Below, one piece after another: positions 6,835-15,486 of a stretch of 64,000 nucleotides of DNA. The notes beneath the pieces are model-generated. The model was given only the letters and a program-made list of their open reading frames with translations, was not told the origin of the DNA and did no database searches. The translations under genes and the position numbers were made by a program. Origin of the DNA: G11 sp947167445 (GTDB lineage Bacteria; Bacillota; Clostridia; Lachnospirales; Lachnospiraceae); assembly GCA_947167445.1 (NCBI GenBank), contig CAMVID010000017.1, positions 1 to 64,000 on the forward strand. Reading direction: 5' to 3'. Within the stretch, counting starts at the first letter, position 1; each line of letters opens with the position of its first letter.

Positions 6835-9735
6835 TTGGTCATGGCAGCGGAAGTTAAAGTCAGTCATGGTGAAGAAGTTGACTTAGTGCTTGAAAGACTA
6901 AGGGCAATTCTTGATGAGACGGAGGAAACGGATATTGATGAGCTTAAGGAGCTGTGCGAGCAGCTCTTTGAGAAAGCCGCTGAGGAGCAGGCAGATGATT
7001 TGCTTGCTTCCTATTATGCTGCATATCTTAAGTATCTGGAAGTGACCGGAGCTGACACCGGCCTGGAAAGATGTGCTCTTGAGGGAATCAATTATCAGAA
7101 GAAGGCGGGGCGAACCGACCTTTTAATCAAAACCTATCTTACTTTGGCGGAGTATGTGGAAAAGAAGGGTGATACCTTAAGGCACATTCAATATCTTTAT
7201 GAAGCCATGTACCTTTCAAGGGATAACAACATCTACTACGGAGCAGCCATTATAGCCGACAGACTGGCACTTCTCTACAGACAATATGAGTGTTATGACA
7301 AAGCTGTGGAAATGAGTGAAATTGCCCAGGAAAACATGGAAATGAGCGGGTACTGGGATATGGATAGGGATGAGTATCCCAAGTTTCTGATAAACAAGGG
7401 ATATTCCTTGCTTGCTATTGAAAAGAGTTACGATCTCAAGAAATGCGTTAAGCAGCTTGAAAGGTATGTTGACTATATACGAAGTTCTAACAGAGATTAT
7501 CCTGCTTTTGATATTCATACTTTTCTTGCTTATTATGGCTATTACATGGGAGATGTGGAGTTCTTTAACAGCAATATTGCCATAGCCAAATCGAGGCTTC
7601 AACACCTTAAGGATTACACAAAGCATGAAGATGCCCTGATATGCTTTATCGGTGTTTTGGATAAAATGAATGACAGGGAATTGCTTAACGATGTTTTGGA
7701 TTTCCTAATAAACATATGTCGAAACAACGAGATTCCTATAAAAGGCGCGTCACCTTTCTATAAAAAGAGAATTGAAAGCGCCATGTTTGAAGGGGATTCC
7801 CAGACGGCTTACGAGCTTGGAATCGAACTTTTAAGTCTCTATGAAAGCAACTCCAAATTACAGACTGATGTAGTCATTAATGTGGAGGACAGGTTCAAAA
7901 AGGCAAAGGAAGAGGAAAGATATGAGCAGGAGATGCTTGAGAGAAACGAGCATCTGAGAGCCGAAGTTGAAAGGGTCAGGAAAGAAAACGAGGCAAAAAC
8001 CAATTTTATATCATCCATGTCACATGAGATAAGAACGCCTATTAACGCGGTTCTTGGAATGGATGAGATGATTCTTCGCGAGAGCACCGACGAGACTGTC
8101 AGAGCTTACGCCAACGATATAATGAATGCAGGCAAAAATCTTCTGTCCATAGTCAATGACATTTTGGACTTCTCAAAGATTGAAGCCGGCAAGATGGAAA
8201 TCGTTCCCCAGGAGTATGAAACCGTGGGTATGATAAGAGACCTGGTTAACCTTATTATGCCAAGGGTTAAGGGGAAGGATCTTAAGCTTAGGCTTGATAT
8301 TGCTGAGGATGTGCCCAGCAAACTCTTCGGAGACGATGTAAGGATAAAACAGGTCATTACAAACATTTTGACCAATGCAGTCAAATATACAGAAAAGGGT
8401 TTTGTGGAGTTTGGCATCAGATCCAATCCTCTTGATGAAAAGAAAACAAATCTTCTTATCACCATCAGGGATACCGGAATAGGAATGAAGGAGGAGGAGC
8501 TTGATAAGCTCTTTAAGCCCTTCGAAAGACTTGACATGAACAGAAACAGAACCGTTGAGGGAACCGGTCTTGGAATGAGCATTGTGCTTCAGCTTCTTCG
8601 ACAGATGGGCAGTGATTTGACCATTGACAGCGTGTATGGAGAAGGAAGCACCTTTTCCTTTGTTCTTGAACAGGGGATAGTCAGTCCGGAACCCGTGGGC
8701 AAGGTGGATGTCGACAAACTTGAGGTGCCTGTTGAGGCAGAGAATGATGCTCTGTTCACAGCCCATAAAGCAAGGGTTCTTGCCATTGATGACACTGCTG
8801 TCAACCTGACTGTCGTGAAGGGACTTTTAAAGAGAACCGGGGTGATTTTGGACGTTGGAGACAGCGGTGCCAAGTGTCTTGAAATGTGTAAGGATACAAA
8901 GTATGATGTTATCCTTTTGGACCACAGGATGCCGGATCTTGACGGAGTAGAGACGTTAAAAATACTAAGATCCGAGGCAGGGCCAAACAAGGATACTCCC
9001 GTGGTGGCTCTGACTGCCAATGCCATGCCCGGCATAGAGGAATATTACGAAAAAGAGGGTTTTGCAGGATATCTGTCCAAACCCATAAACGGAGCAAGGC
9101 TTGAGAGAATGATCTATAAGCTTCTTCCTGATGATAAGCTTGACACAGAGGAAGACCTTGCGCTGATTGTTGACGAGGCTGAGGGGATCAAGGCCTGCGG
9201 AAGCGAGGAAACTTACCTCCAGGTTGTTAAAGATACCGTTGATAATGAGAAGATGATAGTGAAGGAACTTAACGATCTTATTGCCGACGGTGACATAAAA
9301 AATTACACAATAAAGGTCCATGCTCTTAAGAACACCGCCAGAATGATTGGAGCAACAGGGGTTTCAAAAGAAGCTCTGTATCTTGAAAAATGCGGCGATG
9401 AGGGACGAGAAGAACTGATATATAAGAAGGAAGGAGAACTTATTCTCCACTTTAAGAAAGTAATTGAGACCCTTAAGGAAAAACATGGTCTTGGAAATGA
9501 GAACCTGGCGCCCATTGACATAAATATGTTCAGGGAAATGGTGGAAACCCTGGTTGAGTTTGTTAAGGGCTTCGACTTTGACAGAGCAGATCAGATTGTC
9601 GCCGAAATCAAAACGTTCAAATTGCCCGGAGAAATATCAGAATCGTTTGAAAAATTGGGCAATGCGTTGTACAATTATGATGCAGACGGTGTAATCGATT
9701 ATGCAAATGAATGTTTAAAAAATACATCTGTGTGA
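6835..9735 (+). CDS. Soluble hybrid histidine kinase (TPR-like, HisKA, HATPase, REC, HPt)
   Basis: 966 residues with no membrane segment. Residues 1-350 are helical and TPR-like; a coiled coil at about 355-385 leads into HisKA with H397 in SMSHEIRTPINAV. HATPase follows, with NAVKYT, DTGIGM and GTGLGMS. A receiver domain has D696 in LLDHRMPD, and a C-terminal HPt domain has H829 in VHALKNTAR. It is thus a full internal phosphorelay, expected to pass phosphate to the dual-receiver protein 10 bases downstream. The start is uncertain: TTG at 6835 lies 9 bases after AGGAG, whereas ATG at 6841 lies 15 bases after it. The SD spacing favours TTG. Confidence 0.9.
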   Translation: MVMAAEVKVSHGEEVDLVLERLRAILDETEETDIDELKELCEQLFEKAAEEQADDLLASYYAAYLKYLEVTGADTGLERCALEGINYQKKAGRTDLLIKTYLTLAEYVEKKGDTLRHIQYLYEAMYLSRDNNIYYGAAIIADRLALLYRQYECYDKAVEMSEIAQENMEMSGYWDMDRDEYPKFLINKGYSLLAIEKSYDLKKCVKQLERYVDYIRSSNRDYPAFDIHTFLAYYGYYMGDVEFFNSNIAIAKSRLQHLKDYTKHEDALICFIGVLDKMNDRELLNDVLDFLINICRNNEIPIKGASPFYKKRIESAMFEGDSQTAYELGIELLSLYESNSKLQTDVVINVEDRFKKAKEEERYEQEMLERNEHLRAEVERVRKENEAKTNFISSMSHEIRTPINAVLGMDEMILRESTDETVRAYANDIMNAGKNLLSIVNDILDFSKIEAGKMEIVPQEYETVGMIRDLVNLIMPRVKGKDLKLRLDIAEDVPSKLFGDDVRIKQVITNILTNAVKYTEKGFVEFGIRSNPLDEKKTNLLITIRDTGIGMKEEELDKLFKPFERLDMNRNRTVEGTGLGMSIVLQLLRQMGSDLTIDSVYGEGSTFSFVLEQGIVSPEPVGKVDVDKLEVPVEAENDALFTAHKARVLAIDDTAVNLTVVKGLLKRTGVILDVGDSGAKCLEMCKDTKYDVILLDHRMPDLDGVETLKILRSEAGPNKDTPVVALTANAMPGIEEYYEKEGFAGYLSKPINGARLERMIYKLLPDDKLDTEEDLALIVDEAEGIKACGSEETYLQVVKDTVDNEKMIVKELNDLIADGDIKNYTIKVHALKNTARMIGATGVSKEALYLEKCGDEGREELIYKKEGELILHFKKVIETLKEKHGLGNENLAPIDINMFREMVETLVEFVKGFDFDRADQIVAEIKTFKLPGEISESFEKLGNALYNYDADGVIDYANECLKNTSV

Positions 9736-9745
9736 GAGGCTTAAC

Positions 9746-10504
9746 ATGAGTGCAAAGATTTTGTTTATTGGGGAGTCAATTAATTCTTATATGATTACAT
9801 CAATTAAGGGATCCCTGGAACAAGCCGGATATGACATTATCACGTCTGACATGAGTTTTACCGACACTTCACTTCGAGAGATAAACCCGGATATTATTCT
9901 TCTTATGGCAGGGGAATATATTGATGAAAACAGGGATGCTTTGAATATCCTTCAAAGCTATTGTCTGTACACCCATAAACAGATTGATATCATAGGATAT
10001 AAGAATGAGACTCTTGAACTCATGAGAATTCTGAAGACCGATGTGGTTAAGGGAAGTTTTGAGAGACCCATAAAGGTGGATGAAATGATTAAGCAGCTGG
10101 AAGTTCATTCCCTGGATGCCTTGCAGATTCATGCAAGGAAACATATCCTTCTGGTAGATGATTCCGGCGCTTCGCTTAGACTGATTAAGGGGTGGCTCGA
10201 TAAGGACTACAGAGTTTCGGTGGCTTCTTCTGCCGCAATGGCAATAGGCTTTCTGCAGGAGAACAATCCGGATTTGATTCTTCTTGACTATGAGATGCCC
10301 ATATGCTCCGGACCTCAATTTCTGGAGATGATAAGGGCGGAGGAAAAGACAGCCAATATCCCGGTTATTTTCCTCACCAGCAAGGACGATGCCGCTGCGG
10401 TCAAGGAGGTTTTGGCACTTAAGCCGGCAGGATATTTATTAAAGACTTCGCCGCCTAAGGTTATTATTGATTCGATTGCAAAGTTTTTTAATAAGCATAG
10501 ATAA
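9746..10504 (+). CDS. Dual-receiver response regulator without output domain
   Basis: 252 residues with two receiver-like halves. The N-terminal half (1-125) has the receiver fold pattern but no phospho-acceptor, with DIILLMAGEY where the aspartate should be. The C-terminal half (131-252) is a normal receiver: D138/D139 in LLVDDS, acceptor D181 in LLDYEMP, and K in YLLKTSPP. No DNA-binding or enzymatic output is present, so it should act through protein contacts or as a phosphate relay. It follows the hybrid kinase by 10 bases and is its likely partner. It is closely related to the protein at 13052-13807. Confidence 0.85.
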   Translation: MSAKILFIGESINSYMITSIKGSLEQAGYDIITSDMSFTDTSLREINPDIILLMAGEYIDENRDALNILQSYCLYTHKQIDIIGYKNETLELMRILKTDVVKGSFERPIKVDEMIKQLEVHSLDALQIHARKHILLVDDSGASLRLIKGWLDKDYRVSVASSAAMAIGFLQENNPDLILLDYEMPICSGPQFLEMIRAEEKTANIPVIFLTSKDDAAAVKEVLALKPAGYLLKTSPPKVIIDSIAKFFNKHR

Positions 10505-10524
10505 GGGGGCAGAGCCAAAACCGT

Positions 10525-13041
10525 ATGATTTATAATTGCCATTACGAATATATGAGTTTTTTGCTGTGTCTGTTTATGCTTATTTTCCTGAAAACCAGAT
10601 ACCTGCAAAAGCCTTCAATAAAGAATTTTGAGAAGCTAATCATAACCACCATGATAGTGACTTTTTTCCACATCATGTTGGCCTATTGCGCCGCCTTTTA
10701 CAATTCGACATCACCTATTTTCTGCCATCTTATAGCAGGAATCTTTCTGGTGGCGGCGGTAATGAATTTCAACTGTTACTATGCATACTGCGTTTCATAC
10801 ATCAGCAATCAGGGAAGCCATCTCATGGCGACTGTTTTCTATTATGCCGCGGCTGTTGCGACTATCTTGGCCGTGATAATCAACTACACTCACCCATTCC
10901 TTTATTATTTTGACGGAACAAGACAGAACGCGCTGGTGTGGCTGCCCTTTGGACATGTTAGAGAGTTTTTCCCCGTTGTTTACATGTTTATTGCGGTGGG
11001 TGCTTCCATCAGGCATAAAAATGAATTCGTCTGGAGACAGCTTTTTGCGGTAATCGGATATGCGGTGGCAATGTCTTTGGGCATTATTGCCCAGGTTTTT
11101 CTTGCTCCGGATATTTTATGTGTTTATTTCGCGGCATCTTTCGCCCTTCTTCTTATTCTTTTCTCCCTGGAAACCCCTGACTACGGCAAATTAAATGCGG
11201 CAATGCAGGAATTGGAGATTGCAAAGAAGGACGCAGAGCGTGCAACCTCAGCAAAGTCCGCATTCCTTGCAAGAATGAGCCATGAGATAAGAACTCCCAT
11301 CAATGCCATTTTGGGATTGGATGAGATGATTATCAGGGAAAGCAGGGATAACGGCATTAAAAAGTATGCGCTTGATGTGAGAAATTCCGGGCAGGTTCTC
11401 TTAAGCCTTATTAACGATATTTTGGATTTCTCAAAAATTGAATCAGGCAAAATGGAAATCATCGAGGCTAATTATGACCTGGCGGAGCTCCTTCGAGAGA
11501 CGGAAACTTTGATTGTCGGAAGAGCAAAGGCAAAGGGCCTGGATCTATACATTAACGTGGATCCTGAAACCCCCAGATATTTAAGGGGTGACGAAAACAG
11601 AATCAGACAGATTGCCCTTAATCTTCTTACCAATGCGGTAAAATATACGGAAAAAGGTCAGGTAACCCTCGATGTGGGATTTGAGAGAACGGAGGGTGTT
11701 GACGATTTTGTCAATATTACCTACAGCGTTAAAGATACGGGAATCGGAATAAAGCCAGAGGACATGGAGAAAATCTTCAAACCCTTCGAGCGTATTAACG
11801 AAGCTGAGAACAGAAAGATTGAAGGCACGGGCCTTGGAATCAGCATTACAAAACAGCTCCTGGAACTTATGGGGTCGAAGCTTGAAGTTGAGAGTGAATT
11901 TGGAAGGGGAAGTATATTCAGGTTCACCCTCAGACAGGAGATTAAGGAGTGGACCTACATAGGGGACTACGAGGCTGTTGCGAGAACTCTGGATGCCACA
12001 AAGAATGCATATGAGGAAACCTTCTCAGCGCCTGAAGCAAGGATTCTTGTGGTGGATGATGTCCCTATTAACTTAACGGTTGTAAAGGGTCTCCTTAAGA
12101 ACTCGCTAATGACAATAGATACTGCTTCATCGGGCAGAGAGGCATTGTTTATGTGCGAGAAGAATAAGTACGACGTTATTCTTATCGACCATATGATGCC
12201 TGATATGGACGGCCTCGAGACTGCAGCAAAGATAAAAGAGGGAGAAGGAGTCAATAAGGATACTCCTCTTGTTGCCCTTACGGCAAATGCCATTTCGGGA
12301 GCCAAAGAGTTTTATCTTTCGGAGGGCTTCAGCAGTTATATTGCAAAGCCTGTTGTTCCCATTGAACTTGAAAGAATTCTGTTAAGATATCTTCCTATTG
12401 AGAAAATCAAGGAAGCTCCTGCAGAAGAGAAAAAGGAATCTGATGGTAAAAACAGATTCATCGAAAAACTTGCTGAGATTCCGGAGATCAACATATCTGC
12501 AGGAATGGCTGCCAGCGGATCTCCTGAAATATATGCTCAGGTTGTGGAGGAATTCTATAATACTGTTGATGAGAGGGCTAAAAAAATCGAGGAAGCCTTC
12601 GGAAGCAATGATCAGACCGGATATGTTACCCAGGTTCATGCGCTTAAGACCACAGCCAGACTTATGGGTTATGTGGCACTTTCAAACATGGCAAAGGATC
12701 TGGAAGAAAAGGGTGGCAGTGTTTCCCTGTACGAACTGAAGGATAAGACAGAAGATCTTTTGCTTTTGTTCAGAGGAATAAAAGCACCCCTTGCGGAATT
12801 GTTCGAAGGGGATGATAATCCGGAGAAACCCCTCATAAGTGAGGAGGCATTAAAGGACGCCATAAAGACCATTTATACCTGTGAGGAGAAGTTTGACACA
12901 GAGATGGCGGAAGCGGTTTTCGACCAGCTGTCGAACTATCGCATGCCGGATGATTTTAAGCCTGTTTATCAGAAATTGAAATCTTTACTTGCGGAAGTTG
13001 CAAGAGATGATATTATATTATTACTTAAAGACTTGCAGTAG
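10525..13041 (+). CDS. Membrane hybrid histidine kinase (7TM-like, HisKA, HATPase, REC, HPt)
   Basis: 838 residues. Residues 5-215 contain about seven hydrophobic helices, a membrane sensor of 7TM type. HisKA follows with H253 in RMSHEIRTPINAI, then HATPase with NAVKYT, DTGIGI and GTGLGIS. The receiver has D555 in LIDHMMPD, and the HPt has H705 in VHALKTTAR. From HisKA onward it is strongly similar to the kinase at 6835-9735, but the input domain is different. The two kinase-receiver pairs therefore look like a duplication with exchanged sensor domains. The ATG at 10525 lies rather far from AGGGGG; M10 at 10552 is an alternative. Confidence 0.88.
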   Translation: MIYNCHYEYMSFLLCLFMLIFLKTRYLQKPSIKNFEKLIITTMIVTFFHIMLAYCAAFYNSTSPIFCHLIAGIFLVAAVMNFNCYYAYCVSYISNQGSHLMATVFYYAAAVATILAVIINYTHPFLYYFDGTRQNALVWLPFGHVREFFPVVYMFIAVGASIRHKNEFVWRQLFAVIGYAVAMSLGIIAQVFLAPDILCVYFAASFALLLILFSLETPDYGKLNAAMQELEIAKKDAERATSAKSAFLARMSHEIRTPINAILGLDEMIIRESRDNGIKKYALDVRNSGQVLLSLINDILDFSKIESGKMEIIEANYDLAELLRETETLIVGRAKAKGLDLYINVDPETPRYLRGDENRIRQIALNLLTNAVKYTEKGQVTLDVGFERTEGVDDFVNITYSVKDTGIGIKPEDMEKIFKPFERINEAENRKIEGTGLGISITKQLLELMGSKLEVESEFGRGSIFRFTLRQEIKEWTYIGDYEAVARTLDATKNAYEETFSAPEARILVVDDVPINLTVVKGLLKNSLMTIDTASSGREALFMCEKNKYDVILIDHMMPDMDGLETAAKIKEGEGVNKDTPLVALTANAISGAKEFYLSEGFSSYIAKPVVPIELERILLRYLPIEKIKEAPAEEKKESDGKNRFIEKLAEIPEINISAGMAASGSPEIYAQVVEEFYNTVDERAKKIEEAFGSNDQTGYVTQVHALKTTARLMGYVALSNMAKDLEEKGGSVSLYELKDKTEDLLLLFRGIKAPLAELFEGDDNPEKPLISEEALKDAIKTIYTCEEKFDTEMAEAVFDQLSNYRMPDDFKPVYQKLKSLLAEVARDDIILLLKDLQ

Positions 13042-13051
13042 AGGTTAGGAC

Positions 13052-13807
13052 ATGAGCGAAAAAATATACTTTATCGGCAATGATAAGGCATTCATGGTTA
13101 ATGCCCTGGCCGATGGTCTTCGGAGGGAGGGAATCACCTGTGATATTATTCCGTTTGATTCTCAGGCCATCGGAAAGCATATGCTGGAAGACAGATCTTT
13201 TCTTCTTCACGTAGACGAGGACGTGATGGACAACAAGATAATGCTCAACTATATGAGCAGTGCCTGTGCGGGAAGCGGTTTGGATTTGTTTGTTATAGGA
13301 TATCCTGAGTTTACCAGAAGCGTTAGAGCTTTTATTCCCAATCAGTTTATACATGCCGCTATTGATCAGCCAATAGGTGCCAAGGATCTGGCGGACAAAC
13401 TAAGACATGCGGACGATGAGGACTCATTCAAGGACGGAAAGAAACATATTCTTGTGGTGGACGATTCAGGCCCCACTCTTCATGCGGTAAGAGGATGGCT
13501 TGCTCCTAAATACAGAGTTTCCATTGTGGATTCGGCGGCCAGCGCCATGGCCTTTCTGGGCCAGAGTAAACCTGATTTGATTCTCCTTGACTATGAGATG
13601 CCAATATGTGGCGGCCCTCAGATGATGGAGATGATAAGAGCCGAGAAAGGCACAGCCAAAATCCCGGTAATCTTCCTTACAGCCAAAGATGACAAGGAGA
13701 GCGTTCAAAAGGTTATTGCTTTGAATCCTCAGGGATATATTCTTAAATCCCTGCCTCCTGAAAAAATAGTTTCTATCGTAGACAACTTCTTCGAAAAAAA
13801 TAAATAA
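13052..13807 (+). CDS. Dual-receiver response regulator without output domain, second copy
   Basis: 251 residues, built like the protein at 9746-10504. The N-terminal receiver-like half lacks a clear acceptor. The C-terminal receiver has the acid pair in LVVDDSGP, acceptor D180 in LLDYEMP, and lysine in YILKSLPP. The two paralogues share PDLILLDYEMPIC exactly. GAGG precedes the ATG, 10 bases after the kinase stop. It ends the signalling island. A chemotaxis or c-di-GMP effector target elsewhere in the genome is possible; nothing here shows it. Confidence 0.85.
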   Translation: MSEKIYFIGNDKAFMVNALADGLRREGITCDIIPFDSQAIGKHMLEDRSFLLHVDEDVMDNKIMLNYMSSACAGSGLDLFVIGYPEFTRSVRAFIPNQFIHAAIDQPIGAKDLADKLRHADDEDSFKDGKKHILVVDDSGPTLHAVRGWLAPKYRVSIVDSAASAMAFLGQSKPDLILLDYEMPICGGPQMMEMIRAEKGTAKIPVIFLTAKDDKESVQKVIALNPQGYILKSLPPEKIVSIVDNFFEKNK

Positions 13808-13889
13808 AAACATTAGAAAATCCCTTTCTTTTTTGGTAAACTGTTAATTGTGGAGAGTGTTAACGGTTTCAATATAAAGGAAGGGAAAA

Positions 13890-14387
13890 ATGTTTAATAA
13901 AGGAGATTTTATAGTTTACGGTAACAAAGGTATTTGTAAGGTTAACGATGTAACAACATTGGCCATGGACGGAATTGATAAGAATAGACTCTACTATGTA
14001 CTGCTTCCTTCAGACAAGAAGCAGAGCATTGTTTATGTGCCTGTTGACAGCACCAAGACCGTCATGAGAGAAGTTATGACCAAGGACGAGGCTGACCATT
14101 TGATTTCCGATATTCCCTCAATTGAGGAAATTTGGGTTGATAATGACAAGGCCAGAGAGGCTAAGTATAAGGAGTGCTTAAGCAGCTGCGAGAGCCGTGA
14201 ATGGGTTCGCATAATCAAGACTCTTTATACACGTAAGCAAGACAGAATCAGAGAGGGCAAGAAGGTTACAGCCACTGATGAAAGATACTTTAAGATGGCT
14301 GAGGACTATTTATATTCGGAGCTTTCTCTTGCATTGTCCATTCCAAAGGACGAGATAGAGGGCTATATTCAAAGCCATATTGAATAG
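13890..14387 (+). CDS. CarD/CdnL-family RNA polymerase-binding regulator
   Basis: 165 residues. The N-terminal FNKGDFIVYGNKGICKV is the typical CarD/TRCF RNA-polymerase-interacting fold; the C-terminal half is helical, as in CarD proteins that contact the upstream edge of the promoter bubble. Family length is about 160. It should bind the beta subunit and stabilise open complexes, often at rRNA and stress promoters. A strong AAGGAAGGG site precedes the ATG. It runs into deoC with only 28 bases between, so the two may be cotranscribed. Confidence 0.9.
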   Translation: MFNKGDFIVYGNKGICKVNDVTTLAMDGIDKNRLYYVLLPSDKKQSIVYVPVDSTKTVMREVMTKDEADHLISDIPSIEEIWVDNDKAREAKYKECLSSCESREWVRIIKTLYTRKQDRIREGKKVTATDERYFKMAEDYLYSELSLALSIPKDEIEGYIQSHIE

Positions 14388-14415
14388 GAATCGGCGAAAG
14401 CCGGGAGGTAAAGTA

Positions 14416-15069
14416 ATGGATATTAAAGAAATCACAAGCAAAGTTGATCACACACTGCTTCAGCAGCAGGCAACATGGAAAGAGATTAAGGAGATTTGCG
14501 ATGATGCGGTTACATACCAGACAGCATCAATCTGCATTCCTGCTTCATATGTTAAGCAGGCAGCTGATTATTTACAGGGCAAGATTCCCGTATGTACTGT
14601 TATCGGTTTCCCCAACGGTTATTCAACCACTGCAGTTAAGGTGTTTGAGACTGAGGATGCAGTAAAGAACGGTGCTTCCGAAATTGATATGGTTATCAAC
14701 ATCGGATGGGTTAAGGACGGTTTATATGACAAGGTTCTTGACGAGATTAAGCAGGTTAAGAAGGCTTGCAACGGCAAGCTCTTAAAGGTTATCATTGAGA
14801 CCTGTCTTCTTACAGAAGAAGAGAAGATTAAGATGTGTGAAGTTGTTACCGAGTCAGGTGCGGAATACATCAAGACTTCCACAGGATTCTCAACTGCCGG
14901 TGCTACATTTGAAGACATCGAGCTTTTCTCAAAGCACATCGGCCCCAATGTTAAGATGAAGGCAGCAGGCGGTATTTCTTCTATTGCCGACGCCGAGAAG
15001 TTTGTAGAGCTGGGAGCAAGCAGACTGGGAACCAGCCGCATCGTTAAGATTCTTAAAGCGCAGAAGTAA
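14416..15069 (+). CDS. deoC: Deoxyribose-phosphate aldolase
   Basis: 217 residues, the usual DeoC length. It cleaves 2-deoxyribose 5-phosphate to glyceraldehyde 3-phosphate and acetaldehyde in deoxynucleoside breakdown. The Schiff-base lysine is K153 in YIKTSTGFS, and the second conserved lysine is in MKAAGGI. The start at 14416 is chosen because GGGAGGT lies 6 bases upstream and the protein then begins MDIKEITSKVDHTLL. An upstream in-frame ATG at 14380 would overlap the CarD gene and has no ribosome binding site. A strong terminator follows. Confidence 0.96.
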   Translation: MDIKEITSKVDHTLLQQQATWKEIKEICDDAVTYQTASICIPASYVKQAADYLQGKIPVCTVIGFPNGYSTTAVKVFETEDAVKNGASEIDMVINIGWVKDGLYDKVLDEIKQVKKACNGKLLKVIIETCLLTEEEKIKMCEVVTESGAEYIKTSTGFSTAGATFEDIELFSKHIGPNVKMKAAGGISSIADAEKFVELGASRLGTSRIVKILKAQK

Positions 15070-15091
15070 ACGCGTCGCAGGCGCATAGAAA

Positions 15092-15117
15092 AAGAGGGAT
15101 GCATCAGCATCCCTCTT
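15092..15117 (+). terminator. Terminator after deoC
   Basis: The 11-bp perfect stem AAGAGGGATGC/GCATCCCTCTT has a 4-base loop. It lies 10 bases before the 3' end of the convergent tRNA-Arg and has A-rich and T-rich flanks, so it may serve both directions. Confidence 0.85.
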
Positions 15118-15126
15118 ATTATATAG

Positions 15127-15200
15127 CGTGCGTTAGAGGATTCGAACCCCCGACCTTTTGGTCCGTAGCCAAACGCTCTATCCAGCTGAGCTAAACGCAC
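15127..15200 (-). tRNA. tRNA-Arg (ACG)
   Basis: Read on the minus strand, acceptor GTGCGTT pairs with AACGCAC, and the discriminator is G. The anticodon loop CTACGGA between TTTGG and CCAAA gives ACG, whose A34 is normally deaminated to inosine. CCA is not encoded. Confidence 0.95.
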
Positions 15201-15219
15201 AATCTTTACAACAAAAGAT

Positions 15220-15248
15220 ATTGTATCGAAGTTTAGGATGATTGTCAA
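15220..15248 (-). promoter_or_regulatory. Promoter of tRNA-Arg (ACG)
   Basis: On the minus strand, TTGACA (15248-15243) and TACAAT (15225-15220) are separated by 17 bases. It lies 20 bases upstream of the tRNA. Its -35 box occupies the same bases as the -35 box of the divergent promoter at 15242-15270. Confidence 0.75.
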
Positions 15249-15270
15249 GGAAAAAAATACTTGATATAAT
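15242..15270 (+). promoter_or_regulatory. Promoter for the rRNA methyltransferase operon
   Basis: TTGTCA (15242-15247), 17 bases, TATAAT (15265-15270). Transcription would start near 15277 and give a leader of about 210 bases that contains two hairpins. The -35 box is part of the palindrome TTGTCAA shared with the divergent tRNA-Arg promoter. Confidence 0.7.
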
Positions 15271-15294
15271 AGACAGGCGTTGGCCGAAAAAGAT

Positions 15295-15393
15295 TGATGG
15301 CCATCGCGGGAACGATGGCCATCATGAGGGGAGTATAAATAATTAATATATAAGGGTCTGCAAATAGAGGAGATGAAGGGTTAACCTCTATTT
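15295..15393 (+). repeat. Two hairpins in the leader of the methyltransferase gene
   Basis: The perfect 12-bp arms TGATGGCCATCG (15295-15306) and CGATGGCCATCA (15313-15324) close a 6-base loop. A second hairpin has arms AAATAGAGG (15362-15370) and CCTCTATTT (15385-15393) around 14 bases. Neither has a clear T tract, so they are not obvious terminators. They may be leader structure or members of the palindrome family seen elsewhere in the window. Confidence 0.6.
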
Positions 15394-15486
15394 ACACTAA
15401 AGATTATATAAGAACAATAAATAAAATGCAATACCCTTGAAGTAAATTTTTTAAGATTTTTTTAATTTTTTTGGTGAGAGGCTAAA

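Noticed and set aside
8173..8766. 197-codon minus-strand open frame
   Set aside because: Lies fully inside the HATPase region of a clear kinase gene; the product resembles nothing.
14619..15248. 209-codon minus-strand open frame
   Set aside because: It runs through tRNA-Arg and antisense to deoC, and its promoter-side codons lie upstream of the tRNA.
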